64,000 nucleotides of DNA from an uncultured Eubacteriales bacterium (GTDB taxonomy: Bacteria > Bacillota > Clostridia > Oscillospirales > CAG-272). This document shows positions 26,766 through 36,700 of this stretch, piece by piece. The DNA lies in contig CAOKER010000005.1 of NCBI GenBank assembly GCA_948467545.1, positions 87,733 through 151,732 on the forward strand, in the 5' to 3' direction. The position numbers and the translations under genes are program-made. The notes under the pieces are model-generated. The model was not told the DNA's origin. It saw only the letters and a program-made list of their open reading frames with translations, and searched no databases. How positions within the stretch are numbered: the first letter of the stretch is position 1; every line of letters begins with the position of its first letter.

Positions 26766-27491
26766 ATGAATTCATCGTCAGGTTCGGTAAATTGTAAGTA
26801 TAAACGCATATTGCTCAAACTTTCGGGAGAAGCTCTTTCCACCGGAGGCGGGATATTGAATTATGCATTTATAAAACAAATCTGCGCTAATATTAAAAAG
26901 TGTCTTGACATGGGAGTAGAGGTTTCGATTGTTGTGGGTGCGGGAAATATTTGGCGCGGAAGGATGGGACCTGAAATGGACCGTACGAGAGCCGATCATA
27001 TGGGAATGCTTGCTACCACGATAAATGCGCTTGCCATTGCGGATGTTTTGGAGCATGCGGGAATAGTTACACGCGTTATGACCGCTATAGCTATGCATGA
27101 GCTGGCTGAGCCGTATATAAGAAATAGGGCGGTACATCATTTGGAAAAGGGAATGGTAGTTATTTATGGATGTGGAATCGGCCGTCCGTTTTTTTCGACG
27201 GATACCGCCGCGGTACAGTATGCAATTGAAACCGATTGCGATATAGTTCTGATGGCAAAAAATATTGACGCTGTATACACGGCGGATCCCAAGGTTGATT
27301 CAAGTGCCAAACGTCTTGCTTCGATTTCTCATATGTATCTGCTGGAAAATCAGCTTACTGTAATAGATTCTACCGCTACTTCGCTTGCAAAAGATAATAA
27401 CATGCCGATAATGATTTTCGGTCTTGATGATCCCGATAATATTTTCCGAGCTGTAAGCGGAGAGGAAATGGGTACTGTTGTAAATGGCTGA
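26766..27491 (+). CDS. pyrH: Uridylate kinase
   Basis: A 241-residue UMP kinase of the amino-acid-kinase fold, converting UMP to UDP. Motifs are LKLSGEAL, VVGAGNIWRG, DHMGMLATTINALA and the DAVYTADPK segment. The ATG at 26766 is 15 bases after GAAAGG. A five-codon ORF (ATG 26752) ends across the pyrH start as ATATGA. It begins the pyrH-frr-uppS-cdsA-dxr-rseP-ispG-polC run, all co-directional. Confidence 0.97.
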   Translation: MNSSSGSVNCKYKRILLKLSGEALSTGGGILNYAFIKQICANIKKCLDMGVEVSIVVGAGNIWRGRMGPEMDRTRADHMGMLATTINALAIADVLEHAGIVTRVMTAIAMHELAEPYIRNRAVHHLEKGMVVIYGCGIGRPFFSTDTAAVQYAIETDCDIVLMAKNIDAVYTADPKVDSSAKRLASISHMYLLENQLTVIDSTATSLAKDNNMPIMIFGLDDPDNIFRAVSGEEMGTVVNG

Positions 27492-27601
27492 AATAAGTTT
27501 CGATTTAAATTCGGCAAGCGTATTGTATCGTTTGTCGTAAAGAATTGTTAGTCTGTTAGTTATATTTATTTTGACCGTCTGTGACGGCAGGGAGGATTAT
27601 T

Positions 27602-28156
27602 ATGAAGCTTGATATTAAAGAATATGAAGAAAAGATGAAAAAAACAGTAGGAGTGTATAAAACCGATCTTGACGGTGTTCGCGTCGGACGTGCAAATACA
27701 GCTGTGCTTCAAAAGGTTTTTGTCGATTATTATGGAAGCCCAACTCCGATAAATAATGTAGCTGAGGTCAAGGTTACCGATGCGAGAACGATTGTTATTC
27801 AACCGTGGGATTCTAAAATGCTTAAGGAAATCGGCAAGGCCATTCAGGCGTCGGATATAGGGATTACACCTGTTGACGATGGAAAGGTGATTCGTCTCAG
27901 CTTTCCCCAGCTTACTGAGGAGCGTCGCCGTGATGTTACAAAGCAGACTGAAAAGATGGCCGAGGAAGCCAAGGTCGCGGTAAGAAATATCCGACGTGAA
28001 GCGAACGATAAATGCAAGGAGCGTAAAAAAGCCGGTGATATGACAGAGGATGAACAGAAGCAGTCCGAAAAGTCCGTTCAGGAGCTGACCGATAAGTATA
28101 TTAAGGAAATCGACTCCATTACAGACGCGAAGAAAAAAGAAATAATGTCGATATGA
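27602..28156 (+). CDS. frr: Ribosome recycling factor
   Basis: A 184-residue factor that, with EF-G, splits the post-termination ribosome. The sequence is normal in length and has the RVGRANTAVL, TDARTIVIQPWD and QLTEERRRDVTKQ blocks. GGGAGG lies six bases before the ATG at 27602. Its stop overlaps the uppS ATG (ATGA), so the two are translationally coupled. Confidence 0.97.
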   Translation: MKLDIKEYEEKMKKTVGVYKTDLDGVRVGRANTAVLQKVFVDYYGSPTPINNVAEVKVTDARTIVIQPWDSKMLKEIGKAIQASDIGITPVDDGKVIRLSFPQLTEERRRDVTKQTEKMAEEAKVAVRNIRREANDKCKERKKAGDMTEDEQKQSEKSVQELTDKYIKEIDSITDAKKKEIMSI

Positions 28157-28983
28157 GCGTGCAGAACATCTCCGAAAATCCAAGCGAAAGATATGTGATA
28201 AACAGTTACGGCGTTCCGGAGGAAATAATCTGTGAGGGGGCGGATTTGGTTTCGCTTTGCGGAATCCGTCACATCGCTTTTATAATGGACGGAAACGGCC
28301 GCTGGGCTACATCGCGCGGAATGGCAAGGGAATCCGGACACAAAGTCGGAATGGATGCTTTTGAACGTGTGGTGGAATACTGCGCCGATATCGGAATTCG
28401 ATTTGTGACAGTTTACGCTTTTTCGACAGAAAATTGGAAGCGTCCGAAGCATGAGGTAGATACAATTCTCATGATTCTCAGACAGTATCTCAGACGGGCG
28501 CTTAAGCTCATTCATAAAAAGAGAGTTCACTTTGTAGTTATAGGTGATTACTCTGTTTTTGACGCAAAAACACGTGAAATTATAGAACAGCTTGACAGGG
28601 ATTCAAGCTGTTACGATCGCGTGCTTAATATTGCGCTTAACTACGGCGGCCGTGCCGAACTTGTTCGCGCGGCAAACAGAGCGTTTGCCGAAAAAATTGA
28701 AGCCGGACGAAATGATTCTAAAATTACTGAAGAAGACATTGAAAGAAATCTCTATACGGCTCTATGTCCGCCGCCCGACATGATAGTGAGAACAGCCGGA
28801 GATCTTCGTCTTTCAAACTTTCTTCTTTGGCAGTCGTCATATGCGGAGCTCTTTTTCAGCTCTGTATTATGGCCGGACTATCGTCCCAAGGATGTTAACG
28901 ACGCGCTTCGTGACTTTGCGCACCGAAAACGCAGATTCGGCGGAGTGGAGTCAGTTACATGCTGCGATAAACATAATAAATAA
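28153..28983 (+). CDS. uppS: Undecaprenyl diphosphate synthase
   Basis: A 276-residue cis-prenyltransferase that makes the C55 lipid carrier for peptidoglycan and surface polysaccharide. The catalytic HIAFIMDGNGRWA block is at about residues 38-50, with FSTENWKRP and the RTAGDLRLSNFLLWQ / WPD blocks downstream. About 35 residues precede the catalytic block, somewhat longer than usual. It starts in the frr stop codon and is followed 24 bases later by cdsA. Confidence 0.97.
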   Translation: MSVQNISENPSERYVINSYGVPEEIICEGADLVSLCGIRHIAFIMDGNGRWATSRGMARESGHKVGMDAFERVVEYCADIGIRFVTVYAFSTENWKRPKHEVDTILMILRQYLRRALKLIHKKRVHFVVIGDYSVFDAKTREIIEQLDRDSSCYDRVLNIALNYGGRAELVRAANRAFAEKIEAGRNDSKITEEDIERNLYTALCPPPDMIVRTAGDLRLSNFLLWQSSYAELFFSSVLWPDYRPKDVNDALRDFAHRKRRFGGVESVTCCDKHNK

Positions 28984-29007
28984 TAATTTCCTAAGTGAGG
29001 TATGATT

Positions 29008-29847
29008 TTGAAGCAGCGAGTAATAACAGCGGTGATTGCGATACTGATTTTAATACCGTTTTTAATTTTTTCTGATACGGCGGCTTTTGTGTTTCTTGCA
29101 TGTTTGTTGTCGGTGCTTTCAGCGTATGAACTTCTTGGATGTGTAGGCTACAGACGCAAGATTTATGTTACCGTACCGACGTATATACTTGCAATATCGG
29201 TGTCCTGTTGTACCCGTTTCGGTGATTGTGACAATCCGACATTTATATCAATAATGTTTTTTCAATATTTTATATATATTGTTCTTTTGTTTACAATAGC
29301 AGTGTTTTCAAAGGGAAAGGTAAAATTTGAAAATGTTTCGGTTTTGATTGTAATGATGATTTACGTTACATTCGGCTTTGCGGCTATTGTGCGTCTGCGT
29401 GATCTTCCTCATGGAAAGCTATTGTATTTGATGGCTCTTCTTATGCCATGGGTATCGGATACTTTTGCGTATTTTTCCGGACGTTTTTTCGGAAAGCATA
29501 AGCTTATTCCTGAGGTAAGCCCGAAAAAGACGGTTGAAGGGGCAGTCGGAGCAATAATAGGTTCTTGTGCCGTAACCGTTATTTACGGGATAGTATGTGC
29601 TTCATTTTTTGATTTGTCGGTCAATCTTTTTCTGCTTGCTGTGGTTGGAATTTTGATTTCCATTGTTGCACAGTGCGGCGATCTTATAGCGTCTATGGTA
29701 AAAAGAAGCTACGGTATTAAAGATTACGGATGGATTTTACCGGGGCACGGAGGGATCCTTGACCGTTTTGACAGTATAATTGCTACATCCTCACTTGTAT
29801 ATATTTATTGTCTTTCATTCCCGTTTTTTTCGGTCAGAATCCTGTAG
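29008..29847 (+). CDS. cdsA: Phosphatidate cytidylyltransferase
   Basis: A 279-residue membrane enzyme forming CDP-diacylglycerol for phospholipid synthesis. It has about eight membrane segments and the C-terminal family signature SxxKRSxxIKDxGxxLPGHGGxLDRFDS. I prefer the TTG at 29008: GAGG is eight bases upstream and the protein then begins MKQRVITAV as in homologues. The ATG at 29002 is only two bases from GAGG and would add two residues. Confidence 0.95.
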   Translation: MKQRVITAVIAILILIPFLIFSDTAAFVFLACLLSVLSAYELLGCVGYRRKIYVTVPTYILAISVSCCTRFGDCDNPTFISIMFFQYFIYIVLLFTIAVFSKGKVKFENVSVLIVMMIYVTFGFAAIVRLRDLPHGKLLYLMALLMPWVSDTFAYFSGRFFGKHKLIPEVSPKKTVEGAVGAIIGSCAVTVIYGIVCASFFDLSVNLFLLAVVGILISIVAQCGDLIASMVKRSYGIKDYGWILPGHGGILDRFDSIIATSSLVYIYCLSFPFFSVRIL

Positions 29848-29989
29848 AACTGTAATAAGTATGACGTTTGACTGTCGGGAGCGCCGAATACCTATGAAAA
29901 AATGGCGGAATGTCTGCGCCTTTTAACAGAAGAACAGGCAGCCATATAATTTTATTACCGGTTATCCGTTATAAGAAAGTAAAAACTAT

Positions 29990-31174
29990 ATGACAGATAG
30001 AGATTCAAAACAACATTGCGAAAAAAAGATAGCTGTACTTGGTTCTACCGGTTCTGTCGGAAAACAGACGCTTGATGTGGCGGAAAAGAGCGGTGCTGTT
30101 GTAACAGCGCTTTCGGCATCTTCAAGTGTTAAACTGCTTGAGCAGCAGATACGAAAATTTCATCCGAGAGTTTGTGCCGTTAAGAGCGAAAAGGCAGGAC
30201 GTGAATTAAGAACATTTGTTTCGGATACAGATACAGATGTGATATTTGGGGAGGATGCAGCAGAGTATGCCGCATCTTTGCCGGAGACAGATATTGTATT
30301 TAATTCAACATCCGGAATTGCCGGACTTTATCCGACTCTTGCTGCTATTGAAGCGGGTCACGATGTTGCGCTTGCAAACAAAGAAACTCTTGTTGCTGCA
30401 GGAGAGATAGTTATGAATGCGGCAGCTGATAACGGAGTCAGGATATTACCTGTAGATTCGGAACATTGTGCCGTTTTCCAGTGTATAAATGATAGCCGTA
30501 ATGGGAAAAATTCAATTAAAAACATAATTCTTACAGCGTCCGGAGGACCGTTCAGAGGATATACTTTCGGGAAGCTTTCGGAAGTTACAAAGGAGCAGGC
30601 ACTCAGTCATCCTACATGGAAAATGGGACCGAAAATCACAGTTGACTGCGCGACACTGATGAATAAAGGACTTGAAGTTATTGAGGCCGCAAGACTTTAT
30701 TCGCTTGGTGCCGATAAGATTAAGGTTGTGGTACATCCGGAGAGTATAATTCACTCAATGGTGGAATATATTGATAATGCGGTGCTTGCTCAGCTTGCGG
30801 TTCCTGATATGCGTATGTGTATATCATATGCTCTTAATTATCCGGAGCGCGGAGAGGCTGTTATAAAACCTCTTGATCTTACGGAAATCGGCGCCTTGTC
30901 ATTTCATAAACCCGATACCGATGTTTTTCCGCTGCTTTCACTTGCGTACAGCGCTCTGCGCCGAGGGGGAATTATACCGTGCGTATTGAATGCGGCGAAT
31001 GAACGCGCGGTCGAGCTTTTTCTTGACGGGAAGCTTTCTGCAATTACCGATATATTTGATGCTGTGATTGACGTTGTAGAAAAAAGTGTAAATGTAAAGT
31101 CACCGGATATAGATGATATAAAAGCTGCGGATAAAGAAGCAAGAATTTTGGTTGACAGTTTTATAGCCAAATAA
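29990..31174 (+). CDS. dxr: 1-deoxy-D-xylulose 5-phosphate reductoisomerase
   Basis: A 394-residue NADPH enzyme of the MEP isoprenoid pathway, supplying precursors for UppS. The NADPH loop is LGSTGSVGKQTLDV, followed by ALANKETLV, PVDSEHCA (metal and substrate site), TASGGPFRG and HPTWKMGPKITVD. There is only a weak AAGAAAG ahead of the ATG, so translation may be modest. It is followed in the MEP pathway by ispG, encoded two genes downstream. Confidence 0.97.
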   Translation: MTDRDSKQHCEKKIAVLGSTGSVGKQTLDVAEKSGAVVTALSASSSVKLLEQQIRKFHPRVCAVKSEKAGRELRTFVSDTDTDVIFGEDAAEYAASLPETDIVFNSTSGIAGLYPTLAAIEAGHDVALANKETLVAAGEIVMNAAADNGVRILPVDSEHCAVFQCINDSRNGKNSIKNIILTASGGPFRGYTFGKLSEVTKEQALSHPTWKMGPKITVDCATLMNKGLEVIEAARLYSLGADKIKVVVHPESIIHSMVEYIDNAVLAQLAVPDMRMCISYALNYPERGEAVIKPLDLTEIGALSFHKPDTDVFPLLSLAYSALRRGGIIPCVLNAANERAVELFLDGKLSAITDIFDAVIDVVEKSVNVKSPDIDDIKAADKEARILVDSFIAK

Positions 31175-31372
31175 AAATGTCTATGCATGCCTGAGGTGAT
31201 AACTGTTTACACAGCATCTGTCAAGGCACTGTTTTTCAAGACATTGCTTTTTTCACAGTATTTTTCAAATGTTTTTTTCGGTGTTTCTTCAATTGATTAT
31301 TGAAATACACTGAAACGGATGTTTTGCTCTTGTTGAATGTTTTGATTATTTAAGACGCCCGGTATTGCAGAC

Positions 31373-32488
31373 ATGAAGACTGAATGCAGTTTTTGTGTCT
31401 GCAGTAATGATATATGCGGATTATACGCAACGGAGGAATTTGCTATAAATACTTTAATTACAATACTGATAGCGATTGTGATATTCGGATCTTTAATTCT
31501 GATTCATGAGTGTGGTCATTTTATGACGGCAAGGATGTTCGGAGTCGGTATTAATGAATTTTCAATTGGTATGGGACCTAAGATAATATCAAGGATTTCC
31601 AAAAAATCCGGAACAGCATACTCACTTCGGCTTCTTCCGATCGGAGGATATGTTTCTATGAAAGGCGAAGACGAAGATATTTCTGCTCCGGATTCGTTCA
31701 GCAGCAAGCCTGCATGGCAGAGAATGATTATTATAATTGCGGGTTCTGTTATGAATATACTTCTCGGTCTTATTCTTGTTATTGCAATGGTTCTGTCGAG
31801 CAAAAATCTCGGATCTACGGTGATATATAAATTTGCATCCGATAACGCCGTTTCGGCAGAGAGCGGACTTGAGGAGAATGATCGAATTGTAAAAATCGGA
31901 AGTGCATCTGTCCATACGTCAACCGAGCTTGCATATGAAATTATGCATGACGGAACCGAGCCGATTGACGTTACTGTCATTCGGGACGGAGAAAAAATTG
32001 TTATTCCCGACGTTGTGTTTCCTACTGCGGTTTCTTCGGGAATAGTAATCGGAGATCTTGATTTTTATGTTTATGCGGAAGCCAAAACACCGCTTAATGT
32101 TTTAAAGCAATCTTATTTTCAGTCTGTGTCCTATATTAAAATGATATGGGAATCTTTGTTTGATCTTGTTACCGGTAAATACGGCATGGAGCAGATGTCC
32201 GGTCCGGTCGGAATTACAAAGGAGATTGGCAGCGCAGCGTCGGCCGGAGCGATCAATTTGTTATATTTATGCGCGGTTATAGCGTTGAATCTCGGATTTG
32301 TCAATATGCTGCCGCTTCCTGCGCTTGACGGCGGAAGATTTTTCTTTATTTTAATTGAGCTTATTCGGGGTAAGCCCATTAACCCCAAATACGAAGGCTA
32401 CGTTCATCTTGCGGGAATGGTCCTTTTGCTTACACTTATGGTAATTATCACGTTTGGTGATATACGTAAGCTGATAACGGGGGCATGA
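31373..32488 (+). CDS. rseP: Site-2 membrane zinc protease RseP/RasP family
   Basis: An intramembrane metalloprotease that cleaves anti-sigma factors or signal peptides within the membrane. The zinc site HECGH lies in the first membrane helix, one PDZ domain is in the middle, and NMLPLPALDGGR near the end supplies the third zinc ligand. 31373 is the only conventional in-frame start, giving 371 residues, but it has no ribosome site and adds 24 Cys-rich residues unlike homologues. A perfect CGGAGG lies eight bases before an AUA codon at 31445, exactly where homologues begin. No ATG, GTG or TTG lies in frame between, so AUA initiation, or a change from ATG, is likely. Confidence 0.93.
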   Translation: MKTECSFCVCSNDICGLYATEEFAINTLITILIAIVIFGSLILIHECGHFMTARMFGVGINEFSIGMGPKIISRISKKSGTAYSLRLLPIGGYVSMKGEDEDISAPDSFSSKPAWQRMIIIIAGSVMNILLGLILVIAMVLSSKNLGSTVIYKFASDNAVSAESGLEENDRIVKIGSASVHTSTELAYEIMHDGTEPIDVTVIRDGEKIVIPDVVFPTAVSSGIVIGDLDFYVYAEAKTPLNVLKQSYFQSVSYIKMIWESLFDLVTGKYGMEQMSGPVGITKEIGSAASAGAINLLYLCAVIALNLGFVNMLPLPALDGGRFFFILIELIRGKPINPKYEGYVHLAGMVLLLTLMVIITFGDIRKLITGA

Positions 32489-32566
32489 AAATTGTATTCG
32501 TTTTTTATAGACATGCCGGATATAAATCTTACGGTAATTGATGGATTACGTTAAAAGAGGTAATTG

Positions 32567-33661
32567 ATGAATTACAATAAAATAAGAAAAAAAACCAAAC
32601 CTGTTGTCATCGGAGGAAACGGAATCAGACGCTGTGTTATAGGCGGGACATCTGCGGTTTCGGTGCAGACTATGCTGAATACGTCTCCGTCTGGTTTTGA
32701 GCGCTGTCTTGAACAGGCAAAGCTTCTTCAGGATGCAGGCGCGGATATTATAAGGCTTACCGTTCCGTCAAAAGAGGATGCTTCTGTTATATATCGGCTT
32801 CACAGCTCAGGAATTACGGTTCCTCTCGTTGCGGATATTCATTTTGACTATAAAATTGCTATTGAAGCGATTTCTGCGGGAGCCGATAAAATCAGAATAA
32901 ATCCCGGAAATATCGGCGAAGATGACCGCGTTAAAGCCGTTGCAAAATCGTGTCTTGCTCACAGTGTACCGATAAGAATCGGTGTAAATTCCGGATCTCT
33001 TGAGGCGGATATACTGAAAAAATACGGTACTCCTACGAGCGAGGCGCTCTATGAATCGGCTATGTATCATATATCTCTTTTGCAGAAATACGATTTTGAC
33101 GATATAGTGATTTCCGTTAAATCGTCGGATGTCAGAACTATGATAGGCGCGTACCGTATTCTTTCGGCAAACGTGAAATACCCGCTTCATCTCGGTGTTA
33201 CGGAGGCGGGTTCAAAGGAACGGGGAACCATAAAAAATGCAGTCGGAATAGGTTCGCTCTTGTGCGACGGAATCGGAGATACAATCAGAGTATCGCTAAC
33301 GGCGCATCCGGAGGAAGAAATTACGGCGGGACGAAAGCTTCTTGATATTCTCGGTATTTCGGATACGGGGATTGAAGTTATCTCATGTCCTACGTGCGGA
33401 AGAACAAAGGTGGATTTGATTGCGCTTGTCAAAGAATTCGAGACCAAAGCGTCTGATATTAAAGTTGACAAAAAAATTAAGGTTGCCATAATGGGATGTG
33501 CCGTAAACGGTCCCGGAGAGGCGCGCGAAGCTGATTTTGGTGTTGCCTGCGGAGACGGATGCGGACTTATATTTTCGGCAGGCAAAATTCTGAAAAAGGT
33601 TAATGAGGACGAAATTATAGACAACCTTATTGAAATGTGTAAAGACACAGCGGCAGTCTGA
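32567..33661 (+). CDS. ispG: 4-hydroxy-3-methylbut-2-enyl diphosphate synthase (flavodoxin)
   Basis: A 364-residue iron-sulfur enzyme, the penultimate step of the MEP pathway. The N-terminal TIM barrel has VQTMLNT and ADIHFDYKIA. The C-terminal iron-sulfur domain carries CPTCGRT and GCAVNGPGE, providing the cluster cysteines. It is the short form without the plant-type insert. The ATG at 32567 has GAGG six bases upstream; a TTG at 32564 immediately precedes it. Confidence 0.97.
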   Translation: MNYNKIRKKTKPVVIGGNGIRRCVIGGTSAVSVQTMLNTSPSGFERCLEQAKLLQDAGADIIRLTVPSKEDASVIYRLHSSGITVPLVADIHFDYKIAIEAISAGADKIRINPGNIGEDDRVKAVAKSCLAHSVPIRIGVNSGSLEADILKKYGTPTSEALYESAMYHISLLQKYDFDDIVISVKSSDVRTMIGAYRILSANVKYPLHLGVTEAGSKERGTIKNAVGIGSLLCDGIGDTIRVSLTAHPEEEITAGRKLLDILGISDTGIEVISCPTCGRTKVDLIALVKEFETKASDIKVDKKIKVAIMGCAVNGPGEAREADFGVACGDGCGLIFSAGKILKKVNEDEIIDNLIEMCKDTAAV

Positions 33662-33762
33662 CAGCCTTGTTTGGTTTGAGGTGTACGGTACTTTGACTTT
33701 TTTGGAACCGTGATGGACAATACCAAACAAAAATGAGTGTGTACGAAAGGTATAGTATATCA

Positions 33763-36700
33763 ATGTCTAAAACATTTCTGGAACTTTTCAATAGATATTC
33801 GCCCACAGATCTTCATGCCCGTATTCTTTCGTCGGGGAAAAATCTCGGTGTAAAAGTAAATAAAGAAAACCGATGTGCCGAAGTACATATGTTTTTCCCG
33901 GAAATTATAAAAAAAGAAGAGCTTTATAAAATCGAAGATAATGTAAAGTCCGCTTATGACTTAAATATGTTTGTTATCAAACCGAGTTATCCCGAAGAGC
34001 TGTTCGGCGAGGACTATATTCCGGAGGTTATTGCGGAAACCGAACGGAGCGGGATTGTTTCGCGCGGTTTTTTTGAGAAATGTACTTACAGGCTTGAAAG
34101 GGACAGGCTCTCGATAAAAATAGGCTTTTCCGACGGCGGTGTTAATCTTCTTTATGATGCAAGAACCCCAGATGTTATTTCCGGCATTATCAGGGATGAA
34201 TTCGGTCTTAATATAACTGTCTGCATCACTCACGGCGAAAACTGCGGAGAAGAATATGAAATTTTTCAAAATAAATGCCGTAATACTCTTAAGACTCTTT
34301 ATACCGAATCTGAAGCCGCGGCTGCTGAGCTGATTGCGAAAAAAGCGGCTGCATCTGACGCGGATGAGCGTTCTCTTTTACCGAAATTCTGTTCTGTGGA
34401 CGGTCCGGAGCTTGAAAATGATACAAGAACTTCGGAGGAAAAAATCACGTATTTTTCCGACGATGTATTTAAAATCGGAAATATGACATTTGATATTTCC
34501 GAACCGTCTGTGATTTTGGGAGATACGTTTGCGGTAAATCCTACCCCGATTGAGGACATAAATGGGACGCGTCGTCATGTTACGGCCGTGGGAGAGCTTT
34601 TTTGGGCCGAAGCGCGTGAGTCCCGAGATAAAACAAAGGTTACAATAAGCTGTGCACTCAGCGACAATCACGCTTCGATAAATGTAAAATTGATTCTTCC
34701 TGCGGAAAAAGCCGGACCGGTTCTTAAGGCAATTCCGTCAAAACCGGCAAAGCCGGGAGCAGTACCGAAATTCATGTGCGCCGCTTTATGCGGTTCCGTA
34801 AGAATTGATAACTATGACGGAGAACTCACGCTTCATCCCACCGACATAATGCAGATTAAGCGTGTCCGCAGAAGCGATAATGCCGAGAATAAACGAGTTG
34901 AGCTTCATCTTCATACGCAGCTTTCTCAGATGGACGCACTGATAAACCCTGCGGACGCGGTTAAAATGGCCCACGCATGGGGGCATCCGGCCGTGGCTAT
35001 AACGGACCACGGAAATGTTCAAGGGTATCCGATTGCGATGGAGGCGGCGGAGAAACTTGGAATGAAAGTAATTTACGGTATCGAGGCTTATTTTGCCGAC
35101 GATACCGCACGAGCTTTTTACGGAAATGATAACGGAATAAAGTTTACAGATACATTTACCGTTTTCGATATAGAGACGACCGGATTGTCTGCTGCAAATA
35201 ATCATATTACGGAGATAGGTGCAGTAAAGGTCAGAGAAGGCAATGTTCTCGATGTTTTCTGTACATTTGTCGATCCCGGAGAACATATTCCGAAAAATAT
35301 AACCGAGCTTACAGGTATAACCGATGAGATGGTTAAGGGTGCTCCCGCCGAGCCGGACGCGGTAAAATCATTTCTTGATTTTGCCGGTAATGATATGCTT
35401 ATAGCACATAACGCCGGATTCGATATATCATTTATTCGTCGTGTGTGCGAGCAGAATGATATACCGTTTACAAATCCGTACCTTGATACGGTGGCCATGT
35501 CGCGTTATGTGAACAGCGATTTAAAAAAGCATAAGCTCGATACTCTTGCAAACTATTTCGGACTTGGAGAGTTCAATCATCACCGCGCGTCAGATGACGC
35601 GGAAATGCTTGCCGCCATTTTCTTTAAGATGACGGACAAGCTGAGAGCCGAAGGCGTTCTGGATATACGTTCCATGGAAAGCGTAATGAGCGATAATGTC
35701 GATCCTAAAAAACTTCGCACAAATCATATGACTATTCTTGTAAAGAATCAGACAGGGTTAAAAAACCTTTATAAGCTTGTTTCGCTCGGATATTTAAGTT
35801 ACTATTCAAAAAATCCGCGTATTCCCAAAACGGTACTGCAGCAATATCGGGAAGGGCTGATTATAGGCTCCGCATGTTCAGACGGAGTGCTGTACAGCGG
35901 AATTTTGTCCGGCAAATCAGAGTCTGAATTGCTCGATATTTGCGACTTTTTTGATTATTTGGAGATAATGCCTATATGCAACAACCGATATCTGATCGAT
36001 AAAGGAACGGTTGCGGATGACGAGGGACTTCGGGATATTAATCGGAAAATTATTGAGCTGGGAGAAAAATCCGGAAAGCCTGTCGTTGCTACATGCGATG
36101 CGCATTTTATGGATGAAGAAGATGAGATATACCGTCAGATTCTTCTTGCAGGTATGAAATTTTCGGATTTTGGAAGAAAAACTAAATTGTTTTTCCGTAC
36201 TACCGAGGAGATGCTTAAAGAATTTGACTACCTCACACCTGAGAAGGCGTATGAAGTTGTTGTAACCAATACTAACCTTGTTGCCGATTGGATTGAAGAG
36301 GTTCGCCCTATTCCTAAGGGGACATATACTCCTAAAATGGAGGGAGCGGAGGACGATCTTCAGCGCATGTGCTGGGAGCGTGCGAAACAGCTTTACGGGG
36401 ATCCGCTTCCGGATGTAGTTCATGACAGACTTGACAGAGAGCTTAATGCCATTATAGAACACGGTTTTGCGGTACTTTATATGATTGCTCAGAAGCTTGT
36501 TAAATACAGCGAAGACGAAGGATATTTAGTCGGATCGAGAGGTTCCGTCGGCTCATCGTTTGTTGCGTCGATGGCCGGAATATCGGAAGTTAATCCGCTG
36601 CCTCCGCATTACTACTGTGCGGAATGCAAGTACAGTGAGTTTATAACCGACGGTTCTGTCGGTTCCGGTTTTGATCTTCCTGACAAAAAATGTCCGAAGT

